A stretch of DNA of 47,886 nucleotides from Microcoleus sp. CAWBG506 (GTDB lineage: Bacteria; Cyanobacteriota; Cyanobacteriia; Cyanobacteriales; Microcoleaceae): the NCBI GenBank assembly GCA_020883125.1, contig JAHREW010000048.1, positions 1-47,886 of the forward strand, given 5' to 3'. Below are positions 9,762 to 17,830 of this stretch, piece after piece (positions within the stretch are counted from its first letter, which is position 1; each line of letters begins with the position of its first letter). The notes below the pieces were generated by a model, which searched no databases, was not told the DNA's origin, and was given only the letters and a program-made list of their open reading frames with translations. A program made the translations under genes and the position numbers.

Positions 9762-9781
9762 CTCTGGGCCCTCTGCGCCCT
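9762..9781. repeat. Dispersed CTCTGCGCCCTCTG motif, copy 2
   Basis: ctctgggccctctgcgccct resembles the motifs near 441 and 34361. It lies in the 9574-10094 spacer, next to the 3' end of the possible small peptide gene. An ATG-started frame over 9592-9783 shows no protein-like character. Confidence 0.5.
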
Positions 9782-9788
9782 AGAAAAG

Positions 9789-9893
9789 TTAAATCATTCC
9801 AAAACAACCGTAAATGGTACAAGATGTCCCATTACATAAAGAATCAGCCGCCCCAGATAAAGATTTGATGTAGATTTGGTCGATCGCACCCAT
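9789..9893 (-). CDS. Possible 34-residue peptide with three evenly spaced cysteines
   Basis: From ATG 9893 the frame gives a 34-residue peptide beginning MGAIDQIYIK and ending with Cys20, Cys25 and Cys30 at exact five-residue spacing (LCNGTSC, IYGCFGMI). GTG 9896 or TTG 9905 could serve as alternative starts. A promoter-like pair, TTAACA then TATAGT with a 16-base spacer, lies just upstream on the same strand, leaving a leader of only a few bases. There is no Shine-Dalgarno. I do not recognise the peptide. The shape (polar N-terminal part, Cys-rich hydrophobic tail) would fit a modified-peptide precursor, a metal-binding peptide or a membrane peptide, but no modifying enzyme is next to it. 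It may also be chance. Confidence 0.35.
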   Translation of the reverse strand: MGAIDQIYIKSLSGAADSLCNGTSCTIYGCFGMI

Positions 9894-9907
9894 CACAGGT
9901 GACAACT

Positions 9908-9935
9908 ACTATAGTGATTTTGCTATGGTTGTTAA
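9908..9935 (-). promoter_or_regulatory. Candidate promoter for the small peptide gene
   Basis: Read on the minus strand: TTAACA (complement of 9930-9935), 16 bases, TATAGT (complement of 9908-9913). The -35 hexamer overlaps the left arm of the 12-base inverted repeat at 9927, so a regulator binding there could control it. Confidence 0.35.
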
Positions 9936-10045
9936 GGTCAGTCGATCGGGCAAAGCAGATTTCGCAGTAAAACTGTACCGTTCGCTAACCCATCCGCCCT
10001 GGTCAGCTTTAATTTTAACAATAAATTTAGCTAACCTTAACAACC
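9927..10045. repeat. 12-bp perfect inverted repeat GGTTGTTAAGGT / ACCTTAACAACC
   Basis: The arms lie at 9927-9938 and 10034-10045, 95 bases apart, between the minus-strand peptide frame and the plus-strand cupin gene. They could form a stem in the cupin leader RNA or be two binding sites of a regulator serving the divergent genes. This is the main structure seen in the 9574-10094 spacer. Confidence 0.6.
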
Positions 10046-10094
10046 AACATCGTTTACCAAAGAATTCAGCCAGCAATCCAGAAGGAGTAAAAAC

Positions 10095-10517
10095 ATGGTT
10101 CAGATTCAAGAAAATCCTCAAACATCTACTCTCCACACGCCTGTTGAAATCAACGGTATTACCCCCACAGAAATGCGCCCTTGGGGTTCATTTACTACCC
10201 TCGAAGAAGGGCCTGGATATAAAATTAAACGCATAGAAGTTAACCCCGGACATCGCCTCAGTCTCCAAATGCACCACCATCGCAGCGAACACTGGATAGT
10301 GGTTTCTGGTACTGCTAAAGTTACTTGTGGCGAAAATGAACAAGTTCTATTTACTAATCAGTCTACCTACGTTCCTCAGTGCATCAATCACCGTCTGGAA
10401 AATCCTGGTGTGATTCCCCTGATTTTAATTGAAGTACAGAATGGCGAATATCTAGGAGAAGACGATATTGTACGTTTTCAAGATGATTACGCCCGGACTG
10501 AATCTAAGGCTAAATAA
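10095..10517 (+). CDS. Mannose-6-phosphate isomerase-type cupin (ManC C-terminal-like)
   Basis: This 140-residue single-domain cupin matches the C-terminal isomerase domain of type II phosphomannose isomerase/GDP-mannose pyrophosphorylase proteins. It has RPWGSFTTLEEGPGYKIKRI, then the metal-binding QMHHHRSEHWIVVSGTA, and late YVPQCINHRLENPG. His residues of MHHHRSEHW and NHRLEN would bind the metal. The family interconverts mannose-6-phosphate and fructose-6-phosphate; in stand-alone form the activity is not certain. A good Shine-Dalgarno (AGAAGGAG) sits eight bases ahead of ATG 10095, which fixes the start. A hairpin of heptamer repeats separates it from the next gene. Confidence 0.88.
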   Translation: MVQIQENPQTSTLHTPVEINGITPTEMRPWGSFTTLEEGPGYKIKRIEVNPGHRLSLQMHHHRSEHWIVVSGTAKVTCGENEQVLFTNQSTYVPQCINHRLENPGVIPLILIEVQNGEYLGEDDIVRFQDDYARTESKAK

Positions 10518-10527
10518 CCGATAAACT

Positions 10528-10620
10528 GGTTATTGGTTATTTGCTGTGCCCGCTCGCGTAGTCGAAGATCACCGCAAATAACAAATAACCAATAACCAAT
10601 AACCAATAACCAATAAAATT
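10528..10620. repeat. AATAACC heptamer repeats forming a hairpin
   Basis: GGTTATTGGTTATTTGC at 10528-10544 faces GCAAATAACAAATAACC from 10574, which differs by one extra heptamer. The right arm then continues as further AATAACC units up to the start codon of the iron-sulfur gene. This is a heptanucleotide short tandem repeat (STRR) of the cyanobacterial type; the same family reappears at 27844-27925. Confidence 0.85.
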
Positions 10621-10621
10621 A

Positions 10622-10945
10622 ATGATTCATCTTAGCAAAACCGCAGCTCAGGAAGTAATACGCCTCAAATCTAAGCATCCAAACCCCAATGCTTTATTTC
10701 GTTTAGGCGTGGAATCTAGCGGTTGTTCCGGTTTATCTTATACCATGGCTTTTGAGGATGCGATCGACTCAGAAGCCAATGTTTGCCAGTCGGAGGGCAT
10801 TGAAATTGCGATCGACCCCCAGCATTTAAAATATCTCAACGAGCTCACCTTGGACTATTCAGAGGACTTGATGGGTGGAGGTTTCCGATTTCACAATCCT
10901 AATGCGGCTAAAAGTTGTAGCTGTGGCAATTCGTTTTCTGCCTAG
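10622..10945 (+). CDS. HesB/IscA/SufA-family iron-sulfur cluster assembly protein
   Basis: This is a 107-residue A-type carrier. The three conserved cysteines are present: one in ESSGCSGLSY and two in the C-terminal SCSCGNSF. They bind Fe or an Fe-S cluster for delivery to target proteins. Length and the motif GGGFRFHNPNA are standard for the family. Whether it is SufA or IscA cannot be decided from sequence alone. The start ATG 10622 lies directly behind heptamer repeats with no Shine-Dalgarno, so translation initiation may depend on the A-rich leader. Possible clients include Fe-S proteins such as the nearby glutamate synthase, but no operon link is seen. Confidence 0.92.
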   Translation: MIHLSKTAAQEVIRLKSKHPNPNALFRLGVESSGCSGLSYTMAFEDAIDSEANVCQSEGIEIAIDPQHLKYLNELTLDYSEDLMGGGFRFHNPNAAKSCSCGNSFSA

Positions 10946-10961
10946 GGATAAATACTCAACC

Positions 10962-11018
10962 GGTGCGTCAGTTGCATCTAATTTTATTAGTTGTGAATAT
11001 GCTAGTGGCTGACGCACC
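10962..11018. terminator. 10-bp stem hairpin GGTGCGTCAG / CTGACGCACC
   Basis: The arms at 10962-10971 and 11009-11018 are perfect complements around a 37-base loop, 16 bases past the iron-sulfur gene stop. There is no T run, so it is either a weak terminator or another palindromic repeat. In the remaining spacer to 11290 I see only the small frame at 11230. Confidence 0.55.
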
Positions 11019-11229
11019 TTACCAATTATTAACGAATAACCAATAGGATCGCTGTTAAAGATTGACAAAAATTACAAAAAACCTTAAAAAAAGCAGATCT
11101 AGACTACCAAGTTGAACTATAAAGCGAGAGGATTGCGATCGTTACCAGTCAGATTTCGAGTAAATATACTGATGAATTAATTTAGATTGTAAACTATAAA
11201 TATAAAATAGCGATCGCTCGGAAAATATC

Positions 11230-11301
11230 ATGGCAAAACCCGCTTTTTCCGAAAGTTATTTTGGGAGACTTATTAATAAAATGATCCGTCATGCAGTTTA
11301 A
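11230..11301 (+). CDS. Possible 23-residue leader peptide overlapping the kinase start
   Basis: ATG 11230 opens a frame (MAKPAFSESYFGRL...) that ends with TAA at 11299-11301, so it overlaps the kinase ATG at 11291 by 11 bases in another frame. The kinase start has no Shine-Dalgarno at normal distance, so its translation could depend on ribosomes finishing this short frame. It may instead be chance, or the trace of a longer kinase N-terminus lost by frameshift. Confidence 0.35.
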   Translation: MAKPAFSESYFGRLINKMIRHAV

Positions 11302-14300
11302 AGACTTACCAAATCTAGAGCGAGCGATCGATCGTCACCCCATAACTGTAGCACCTCAAACATCACTCCTGGAAGTTCTACGTTTGATGGGACAAGTAGA
11401 TGGCGAGGATAGTTTCTGGTTCCCACAAGCAACAGTTATTGAGAGTGACGATGAACCAGAAAGTAACCAGAGGATGTCACTTTTACACAATGGTTGCGTT
11501 TTGGTAGTCGAGGAGTCCTCCAATCATCGCACAACATCTCTGGCAGGAATTTTCACAGCCAGAGACGCTGTGTGTCTGGCTGCATCGGGTATAACTTGCT
11601 TAAGCCCGATCAAAATCGCTGATGTGATGAGACAGCCCCAAGTGGTTTTCAAGCTGTCGGAAGCTCAAGATATTTTTACGCCATTATTGATATTTCGCCA
11701 ACATCAAATTTCCTATCTGCCGATTGTAGACGATCGCGATCGACTCTTGGGGATAGTTACTCCCGAAAGTATCCTGGAAACTCTCAAAAGCGCTAATCTC
11801 CTCAAATTAGGCACTGTCGCAGAAGTCATGAAAACTCAAATCCTGAGCGTACCCAGACATACATCGGTACTCAAAATTGCTCAGTTGATGGTACAAAATC
11901 TCGCCAGTTGGGCGCTAATTACCGACAATCTCAGAGAGGGAGTAGAGTACGAAATAGCAGAAATTGACCGCATCATTCCCGCAGGTATCGTCACAGAACA
12001 TAAGATTGTACAAGCACAAGCTCTCGGCATAGATTTAGCACAAACCCCTGCTTCAGCTATTATGAGAAGGCCGGGAACTCACCTCAACCCAGAAGATTCC
12101 CTGTGGCGTGCTTGTCAGCAAATGCAGCAAGAGCAAATGCAGCCCCTATTAGTATCTCAGTTTCGGGAAAATGTCCACGATCCTCTGTTAGGAATCGTCG
12201 CCATGGTAGACTTATTGGGTTTGTTGGAACCAGCCCAAATTTATAAAAGACTCAAACGCGCACAGCAATCTATTCGTCAACTAAAAATCGAAAATACTGA
12301 ATTGCTACGCAGTCGTAATGCAGAACTAGAAACCCAGGTAGAGCAGCGTACTGCTGAACTCCAAGCAGCACTGACAAAAGTTGAACAACAAGCAAAACAG
12401 GCTGCACTCATTAACCAAATTGTCCAGGTAATGCGAGATACGATGGTTGTCGATCAAATCTTGCAGACGACGGTAGATCAGTTGCATGAATCCCTGAATG
12501 TCAATCGCTGCGTAATTTTGGAAGAAAACAGTCACCGAGAAATTTGCATTACCTACTGTAGTGAAGCTACCCCAGAAGCAGAACAATTACTGGGAATGCA
12601 CTGTCCGATATTGAACCGCTACAAACAGCAATTAATTCACGGGCATCAAGTTGTATTTAGCAAAATTGACGACTCTTTAACCCCAGATTTGCAAGTAATT
12701 GCCAATCAGTTTGGTGTTCGTGCTATGTTGATTACACCGCTGATATATCAACAACAGTTCCTGGGTGCGATTTGTCTGCACCAGTGCGATCGCGAACGAG
12801 AATGGACCGATTCCGAATTGGAATTTGTCAAGACGATTTCTACTCATTGTGCGATCGCCATTCATCAAGCCCAACTTTATCAACAAGTACAAACTGAACT
12901 TGCTGAACGAGAGCGCGCCGAAGCAGCCCTACAAACACAAAAAGAATTTCTGCGGAATGTCATCGACACCAGCCCCCACGCCATTTTTGTTAAAGATTGT
13001 GAGGGAAGATATGTTTTAGTTAATCAATCTCTTGCCGAACTTTTAGGGACAACAGTAGAAAATTTGACTGGCAAAAAAGATGCCGAATTTATTGATAACC
13101 CTGCACAAGTAGAGAGGTTTTTGGCTGATGTTCGGGAAATCACCAGCACCTTACAGCCCAAGTTTTTTTTAGAAGAAACCGTCACCACGCCCACCGGAGA
13201 AATTCGGTACTTTCAAATTGTCAAAAAACCTCTTTTATCTGCCGATAGTACCAGTTGTCAAATCCTTGGTGTCGCTACGGATATTACCGAGCGCAAAATA
13301 GCCGAACAAGCCCTACGGGAGAGCGAACAACTCTTTCGCTTAATGGCAGATACAGCCCCAGTATTTATCTGGATGTCAGGTACTGATAGTATGCGGAATT
13401 TCTTTAACCAAAGTTGGTTAGATTTTACAGGTAAAACTTTAGAAGAACAACTAAATAATGCTTGGACATCAGCCCTCAATCCCCATGATTTGCACCAGTG
13501 TTTAGATATCTATCTATCCTCTTTTAACACCCGTCAAAAATTCCTGATGGAATACCGTCTCAGGAATGCTGATGGAGAGTTTCGTTGGATTTTAGATAGA
13601 GGCGTGCCTCGGTTTACACCCAGTGGCGATTTTGCAGGTTACATTGGCTCCTGTATTGATATCACCGAGCGTAAAGTTGCTGAGGATTCCCTGCAACAAG
13701 CCAAAGAGCAATTACAAGCGGTATTGGATGCCGTACCTGGATTTATTTCTTGGATTGATGCTGATGGGAAATACCTTGGTGTTAACCGACATCTGGCTGA
13801 CAGCTTTAACTTGATTCCCAAGGATTTTATTGGCAAAGAACTCGGTTTTATGCAAAATAGCCCCCTGTTTACAGAATTTATGATTCAGTTTATTCGTAGT
13901 TCTGATATAGATGCTTCCCACGTTATTGAATCACAAATTGATGGTCGATCGCGACATTACTTACTCGCCGCTCACAAATATCAACAAGAAACGGCAGCCG
14001 TGTGCGTCGGGATTGATATTACAGAACGCAAACAAGCCGAAGAATCCCTACGGGAGAGCCAGATAAAATTGAGCGCTATCTTCAATAATACATTTCAGTT
14101 TACTGGATTATTGCAATTAGATGGTACTGTGGTGGAAGCAAACCAGACGGTACTAAGTTTCGGTGGCTTGCAGTTAGCTGATGTGGTTGGGATTCCTTTG
14201 TGGGAAACTCGCTGGTGGACAATTTCCACCGCCACTCAAGAACGTTTAAAAGGCGCGATCGCCTACGCCGCATCTGGTAACTTTATCCGTTATGAAGTTG

Positions 14301-17300
14301 ATGTTTGGGGTGTGGGTAATACAATCGCCACTATTGACTTCTCCATCAAGCCAATCAAAGATGAGGTGGGAGAAGTGGTAATGCTGATTGCTGAAGGTCG
14401 CGATATTACTGAATTAAAGCAGGCGCAGAACGATCGCGATCGCTTTTTCAATAATTCGATGGATCTAATGGCGATCGCTGAATTCAACGGTTGTTTTAAG
14501 CTAGTCAACCCAGCTTGCACAGAAATCCTTGGTTATACCACAAACGAATTAGAAGGCAAAAGTTTTCTTGAATTCATTCACCCCGATGACTTACAAACAG
14601 TCCACAATGTATGGGTTCAAGAAAAAAACACTGGTCATGCAGTGCGGGATTTGGAAATTCGCTTTCGTTGTTTGAACGGTACTTACAAGTGGCTCTCTTG
14701 GAACAGCATTCCTTTCCCAGAAGAAGGTATCAGCTATGGCTTTGCTCGCGATATTACTGCTCGCAAAGCTGCTGAAAAAGCCTGGGAACTACTCAATGAA
14801 GAGCTGGAAAACAAAGTCGAGGAACGTACAGCTCAGTTAATGACAGCCAACCACCAATTACACCAAGAAATTAGGGAGCGCCAGCAATTTGAGGCCGCCT
14901 TAAGAGCCAGTCAAGAGCAGCTACAAGCCATTCTAGATTACTCCCCAGCGGTGATTTATTTAATCGACCTTGAAAACAGATATATGCTGGTAAATCACAA
15001 ATTTGAAAAGTTGTTTGAAGTTACCACAGAACAAGTTGTTGGTCAAAGCATTTATACTCAATCTTCAGTAAAGATAGCAGATTATTTTGCTTCCAAAAAT
15101 CGCTTAGTAGTTGAAAGCGGAAAACCCATAAAAAGCGAAGAAACTATACCTTTGAAGGATGGAATCCACACTTATATTACCATCAAATTTCCGCTCAAAG
15201 ATGCCCTGGGAGTTACCTATGCCGTTTGCGGTATTTCTACAGACATTACCGATCGCCAAATTGCCGAAGAAACCCTACGACGACAATTAGCTGCTGTAGA
15301 AGCCGCAACAGATGGGATTGCAATTCTGAATGCCCAAGGTGAATACATCTACTTGAACGCTTCCCACAACCAAATATTTGGATACGACAGCAGCAGTAGC
15401 CTGCTAGGTAAAACTTGGCGAGAACTTTACCATCAAGAAGAAATTGAACGATTCGATCGTGAAATATTTCCCCTATTTTGGCAAACAGGAAAATGGCAAG
15501 GAGAAGCAATTGGTAAAAGACGGGATGGTACAAAAATTGCCCAAGAAATTTCTCTGACATTAATTCAAGAAGGAGGAATCATTTGTGTTTGTCGCGATAT
15601 TAGCCAACGCAAAGTTGCTGAAGAAACTTCAAGAATTAGAGACCGGGCAATTACTGCCAGTAGCAATGGCATTATTATCTCCGATGCGAGGCTCCCCGAT
15701 CATCCATTAATCTACGTAAATCCCGCTTTTGAGTGCATAACTGGTTATTCTGCGGCCGAAGCGATCGGACGCAACTGCCGTTTTCTGCAAGGAACAGAAA
15801 CCAACCAACCGGAGTTAGATCAACTACGTAGTGCTATCAAAGAACAGAAAAATTGTGTAGTTATTTTACGGAATTATCGCAAAGATGGTACAATGTTCTG
15901 GAATGAGTTAAGCATTTCTCCCATTTACGATGCCCACCAAAATCTCACTCATTACATAGGTATTCAAACAGATATCACCGATCGCAAACTTGCCGAAAAA
16001 GCACTTTGGGCTACACAAGACAGATTAAAATATTTACTTTCCTGTAGTCCAGCGGTCATTTATAGTACCAAATCTGTGGGAGATTGCTGTCTTACCTTTA
16101 TTAGCGAAAATATCACCTCACTTGTGGGCTATGAAGCGCGGCAATTCCTAGCAGATTCTAGTTTCTGGAACCGTCACATTCACCCAGAAGATGCCCCCCG
16201 CGTCAGGGCTAATCTACAATCACTAATCGAGGAAGGTTCCAACATTCAGGAATACCGCTTTCTCCACCAAGATGGTACTTACCGCTGGCTATACAATCAA
16301 ACCAAGCTAGTACGAGACGTGGAGGGTAAGCCACGGGAAATAGTTGGTTATTTGGCAGATATTAGCGATCGCAAACAAGCAGAATCAGAGCGATCGCGCT
16401 TGGTAGCAATTCTAGAAGCCAGCACCGACTTTGTAGGTATGTCCGATATTAAAGGCAACATACTCTGGAACAACAACCAGATGAAACAGACCATCGGAAT
16501 CCCAACCAACCAGGAAGTCTTGCAGTGTGATATTCCCGAATATCACCCCCAATGGGCACTGGAAATTATCCAAAATGAAGGCCTCCCCTCTGCCAATCGC
16601 AACGGAGTTTGGGTGGGCGAAACTGCTTTGTTAAGAAAGGATGGAACGGAAATGCCAGTTTCCCAAATGATCATCGCCCACAAGTCACCCACCGGAACCG
16701 TAGAGTATTATTCCACCTTGATGCGCGATATTACAGCCCTCAAGCAAGCTGAGACAGCATTGCAACAAGCTAAAGATCAATTGCAAGCTGTATTAGATGC
16801 CGTACCTGGATCGGTTTCTTGGATTGGTTCCGATCTACGATACCTTGGGGTTAACCAACACCTTGCTGCCACTTTTAACCTAGCCCCAGATGCTTTTGTT
16901 GGTCAAGATATTGGCTTTCTCAAAAACAGTGCTAACTTTGCTCAATTTATGGGTAAATTTATGATAGTACCAGATAGCGCCACCAGTCAAATCATTGATT
17001 TAAAAATTGACGATTCTACCCGCAATTACTTGGTAGTCGCCCAGAAATATCAGCAAGGAGCAGCGGCAGTTTCCGTGGGAATTGATATTACAGATCGCAA
17101 ACAAGCAGAAAGCAAACTCCTAGCATCACTCAAAGACAAAGAAGTCTTGCTTAAAGAAATTCATCATCGAGTCAAAAACAACTTGCAGATAATTTCTAGT
17201 CTCCTAAAATTGCAATCGGGGTATATCAAAGATAGAGAAGCATTAACTATGTTTATTGACAGCTACAACCGAGTCCGATCGATGGCAATGATTCACGAAA

Positions 17301-17752
17301 AGCTCTACCAATCTCAAACTTTGGCAAAAATTGATGCTGCGGACTACATCCGCAATTTAACCGCTAATTTATTCCAGTCTTATACAGTAACCGATACCAA
17401 AATTAAATTGCAGGTAGAAATCGACCGAATAGAATTAGATATTGATACGGCCATTCCTTGTGGTCTCATCGTCAATGAACTTGTATCTAATTGTTTGAAA
17501 TATGCTTTTGTTGGTAAAAGAAATGGCTACATTCACATTAAATTTGTCTATCATCACTCCCCTGAATTTCTCCTAATGGTGAGGGACAATGGAGTAGGAT
17601 TACCACCGGGTTTTGACATTGAAGAAAGCGACTCTTTGGGGCTACAACTGGTTTATAACTTGTCTGAACAACTGGGAGGTGAATTGCAGATATTTACTGA
17701 AGGTGGCACCTGTTTTCAGATTACTTTCGATCTGCCAAAGGCGCGAAATTAA
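11291..17752 (+). CDS. Giant soluble histidine kinase: 4 CBS, GAF, 11 PAS (one LOV), HisKA_2, HATPase
   Basis: This 2153-residue protein has no membrane segment. Four CBS motifs fill about residues 15-320 (e.g. IADVMRQPQVVFKL, VAEVMKTQILSV) and would bind adenine nucleotides. A coiled coil (320-385) and a GAF domain (385-535) follow. Eleven PAS units (about 550-1935) can be counted by their DIT(E/D)RK ends, with a second coiled coil near 1160-1210. PAS 8 (about 1445-1562) is a LOV domain: GRNCRFLQG with photoactive Cys1496, then NYRKDGTMFWNELS and GIQTD. The kinase core is HisKA_2 (EIHHRVKNNLQ, probable phosphoacceptor His1959) plus an ATPase domain (VNELVSNCLKYAF, DNGVGLPPG). It starts a four-gene signalling block. 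The likely output is phosphotransfer to a separate receiver. Confidence 0.93.
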   Translation: MQFKDLPNLERAIDRHPITVAPQTSLLEVLRLMGQVDGEDSFWFPQATVIESDDEPESNQRMSLLHNGCVLVVEESSNHRTTSLAGIFTARDAVCLAASGITCLSPIKIADVMRQPQVVFKLSEAQDIFTPLLIFRQHQISYLPIVDDRDRLLGIVTPESILETLKSANLLKLGTVAEVMKTQILSVPRHTSVLKIAQLMVQNLASWALITDNLREGVEYEIAEIDRIIPAGIVTEHKIVQAQALGIDLAQTPASAIMRRPGTHLNPEDSLWRACQQMQQEQMQPLLVSQFRENVHDPLLGIVAMVDLLGLLEPAQIYKRLKRAQQSIRQLKIENTELLRSRNAELETQVEQRTAELQAALTKVEQQAKQAALINQIVQVMRDTMVVDQILQTTVDQLHESLNVNRCVILEENSHREICITYCSEATPEAEQLLGMHCPILNRYKQQLIHGHQVVFSKIDDSLTPDLQVIANQFGVRAMLITPLIYQQQFLGAICLHQCDREREWTDSELEFVKTISTHCAIAIHQAQLYQQVQTELAERERAEAALQTQKEFLRNVIDTSPHAIFVKDCEGRYVLVNQSLAELLGTTVENLTGKKDAEFIDNPAQVERFLADVREITSTLQPKFFLEETVTTPTGEIRYFQIVKKPLLSADSTSCQILGVATDITERKIAEQALRESEQLFRLMADTAPVFIWMSGTDSMRNFFNQSWLDFTGKTLEEQLNNAWTSALNPHDLHQCLDIYLSSFNTRQKFLMEYRLRNADGEFRWILDRGVPRFTPSGDFAGYIGSCIDITERKVAEDSLQQAKEQLQAVLDAVPGFISWIDADGKYLGVNRHLADSFNLIPKDFIGKELGFMQNSPLFTEFMIQFIRSSDIDASHVIESQIDGRSRHYLLAAHKYQQETAAVCVGIDITERKQAEESLRESQIKLSAIFNNTFQFTGLLQLDGTVVEANQTVLSFGGLQLADVVGIPLWETRWWTISTATQERLKGAIAYAASGNFIRYEVDVWGVGNTIATIDFSIKPIKDEVGEVVMLIAEGRDITELKQAQNDRDRFFNNSMDLMAIAEFNGCFKLVNPACTEILGYTTNELEGKSFLEFIHPDDLQTVHNVWVQEKNTGHAVRDLEIRFRCLNGTYKWLSWNSIPFPEEGISYGFARDITARKAAEKAWELLNEELENKVEERTAQLMTANHQLHQEIRERQQFEAALRASQEQLQAILDYSPAVIYLIDLENRYMLVNHKFEKLFEVTTEQVVGQSIYTQSSVKIADYFASKNRLVVESGKPIKSEETIPLKDGIHTYITIKFPLKDALGVTYAVCGISTDITDRQIAEETLRRQLAAVEAATDGIAILNAQGEYIYLNASHNQIFGYDSSSSLLGKTWRELYHQEEIERFDREIFPLFWQTGKWQGEAIGKRRDGTKIAQEISLTLIQEGGIICVCRDISQRKVAEETSRIRDRAITASSNGIIISDARLPDHPLIYVNPAFECITGYSAAEAIGRNCRFLQGTETNQPELDQLRSAIKEQKNCVVILRNYRKDGTMFWNELSISPIYDAHQNLTHYIGIQTDITDRKLAEKALWATQDRLKYLLSCSPAVIYSTKSVGDCCLTFISENITSLVGYEARQFLADSSFWNRHIHPEDAPRVRANLQSLIEEGSNIQEYRFLHQDGTYRWLYNQTKLVRDVEGKPREIVGYLADISDRKQAESERSRLVAILEASTDFVGMSDIKGNILWNNNQMKQTIGIPTNQEVLQCDIPEYHPQWALEIIQNEGLPSANRNGVWVGETALLRKDGTEMPVSQMIIAHKSPTGTVEYYSTLMRDITALKQAETALQQAKDQLQAVLDAVPGSVSWIGSDLRYLGVNQHLAATFNLAPDAFVGQDIGFLKNSANFAQFMGKFMIVPDSATSQIIDLKIDDSTRNYLVVAQKYQQGAAAVSVGIDITDRKQAESKLLASLKDKEVLLKEIHHRVKNNLQIISSLLKLQSGYIKDREALTMFIDSYNRVRSMAMIHEKLYQSQTLAKIDAADYIRNLTANLFQSYTVTDTKIKLQVEIDRIELDIDTAIPCGLIVNELVSNCLKYAFVGKRNGYIHIKFVYHHSPEFLLMVRDNGVGLPPGFDIEESDSLGLQLVYNLSEQLGGELQIFTEGGTCFQITFDLPKARN

Positions 17753-17830
17753 ATCTAAATTTTAACTAATGACCTCTTAAATTAAATCTCATCGTCAATA
17801 TCTATTTCAGAAATAGCTGAACATAATTCT

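Noticed and set aside
9592-9783. 63-residue plus-strand frame
   Set aside because: The composition is not protein-like, it includes the dispersed CTCTGCGCCC repeat, and it has no Shine-Dalgarno.
12420-12900. GAF domain of the giant kinase as a cyanobacteriochrome
   Set aside because: No conserved Cys-His chromophore motif or DXCF motif is visible; it looks like an ordinary GAF domain.
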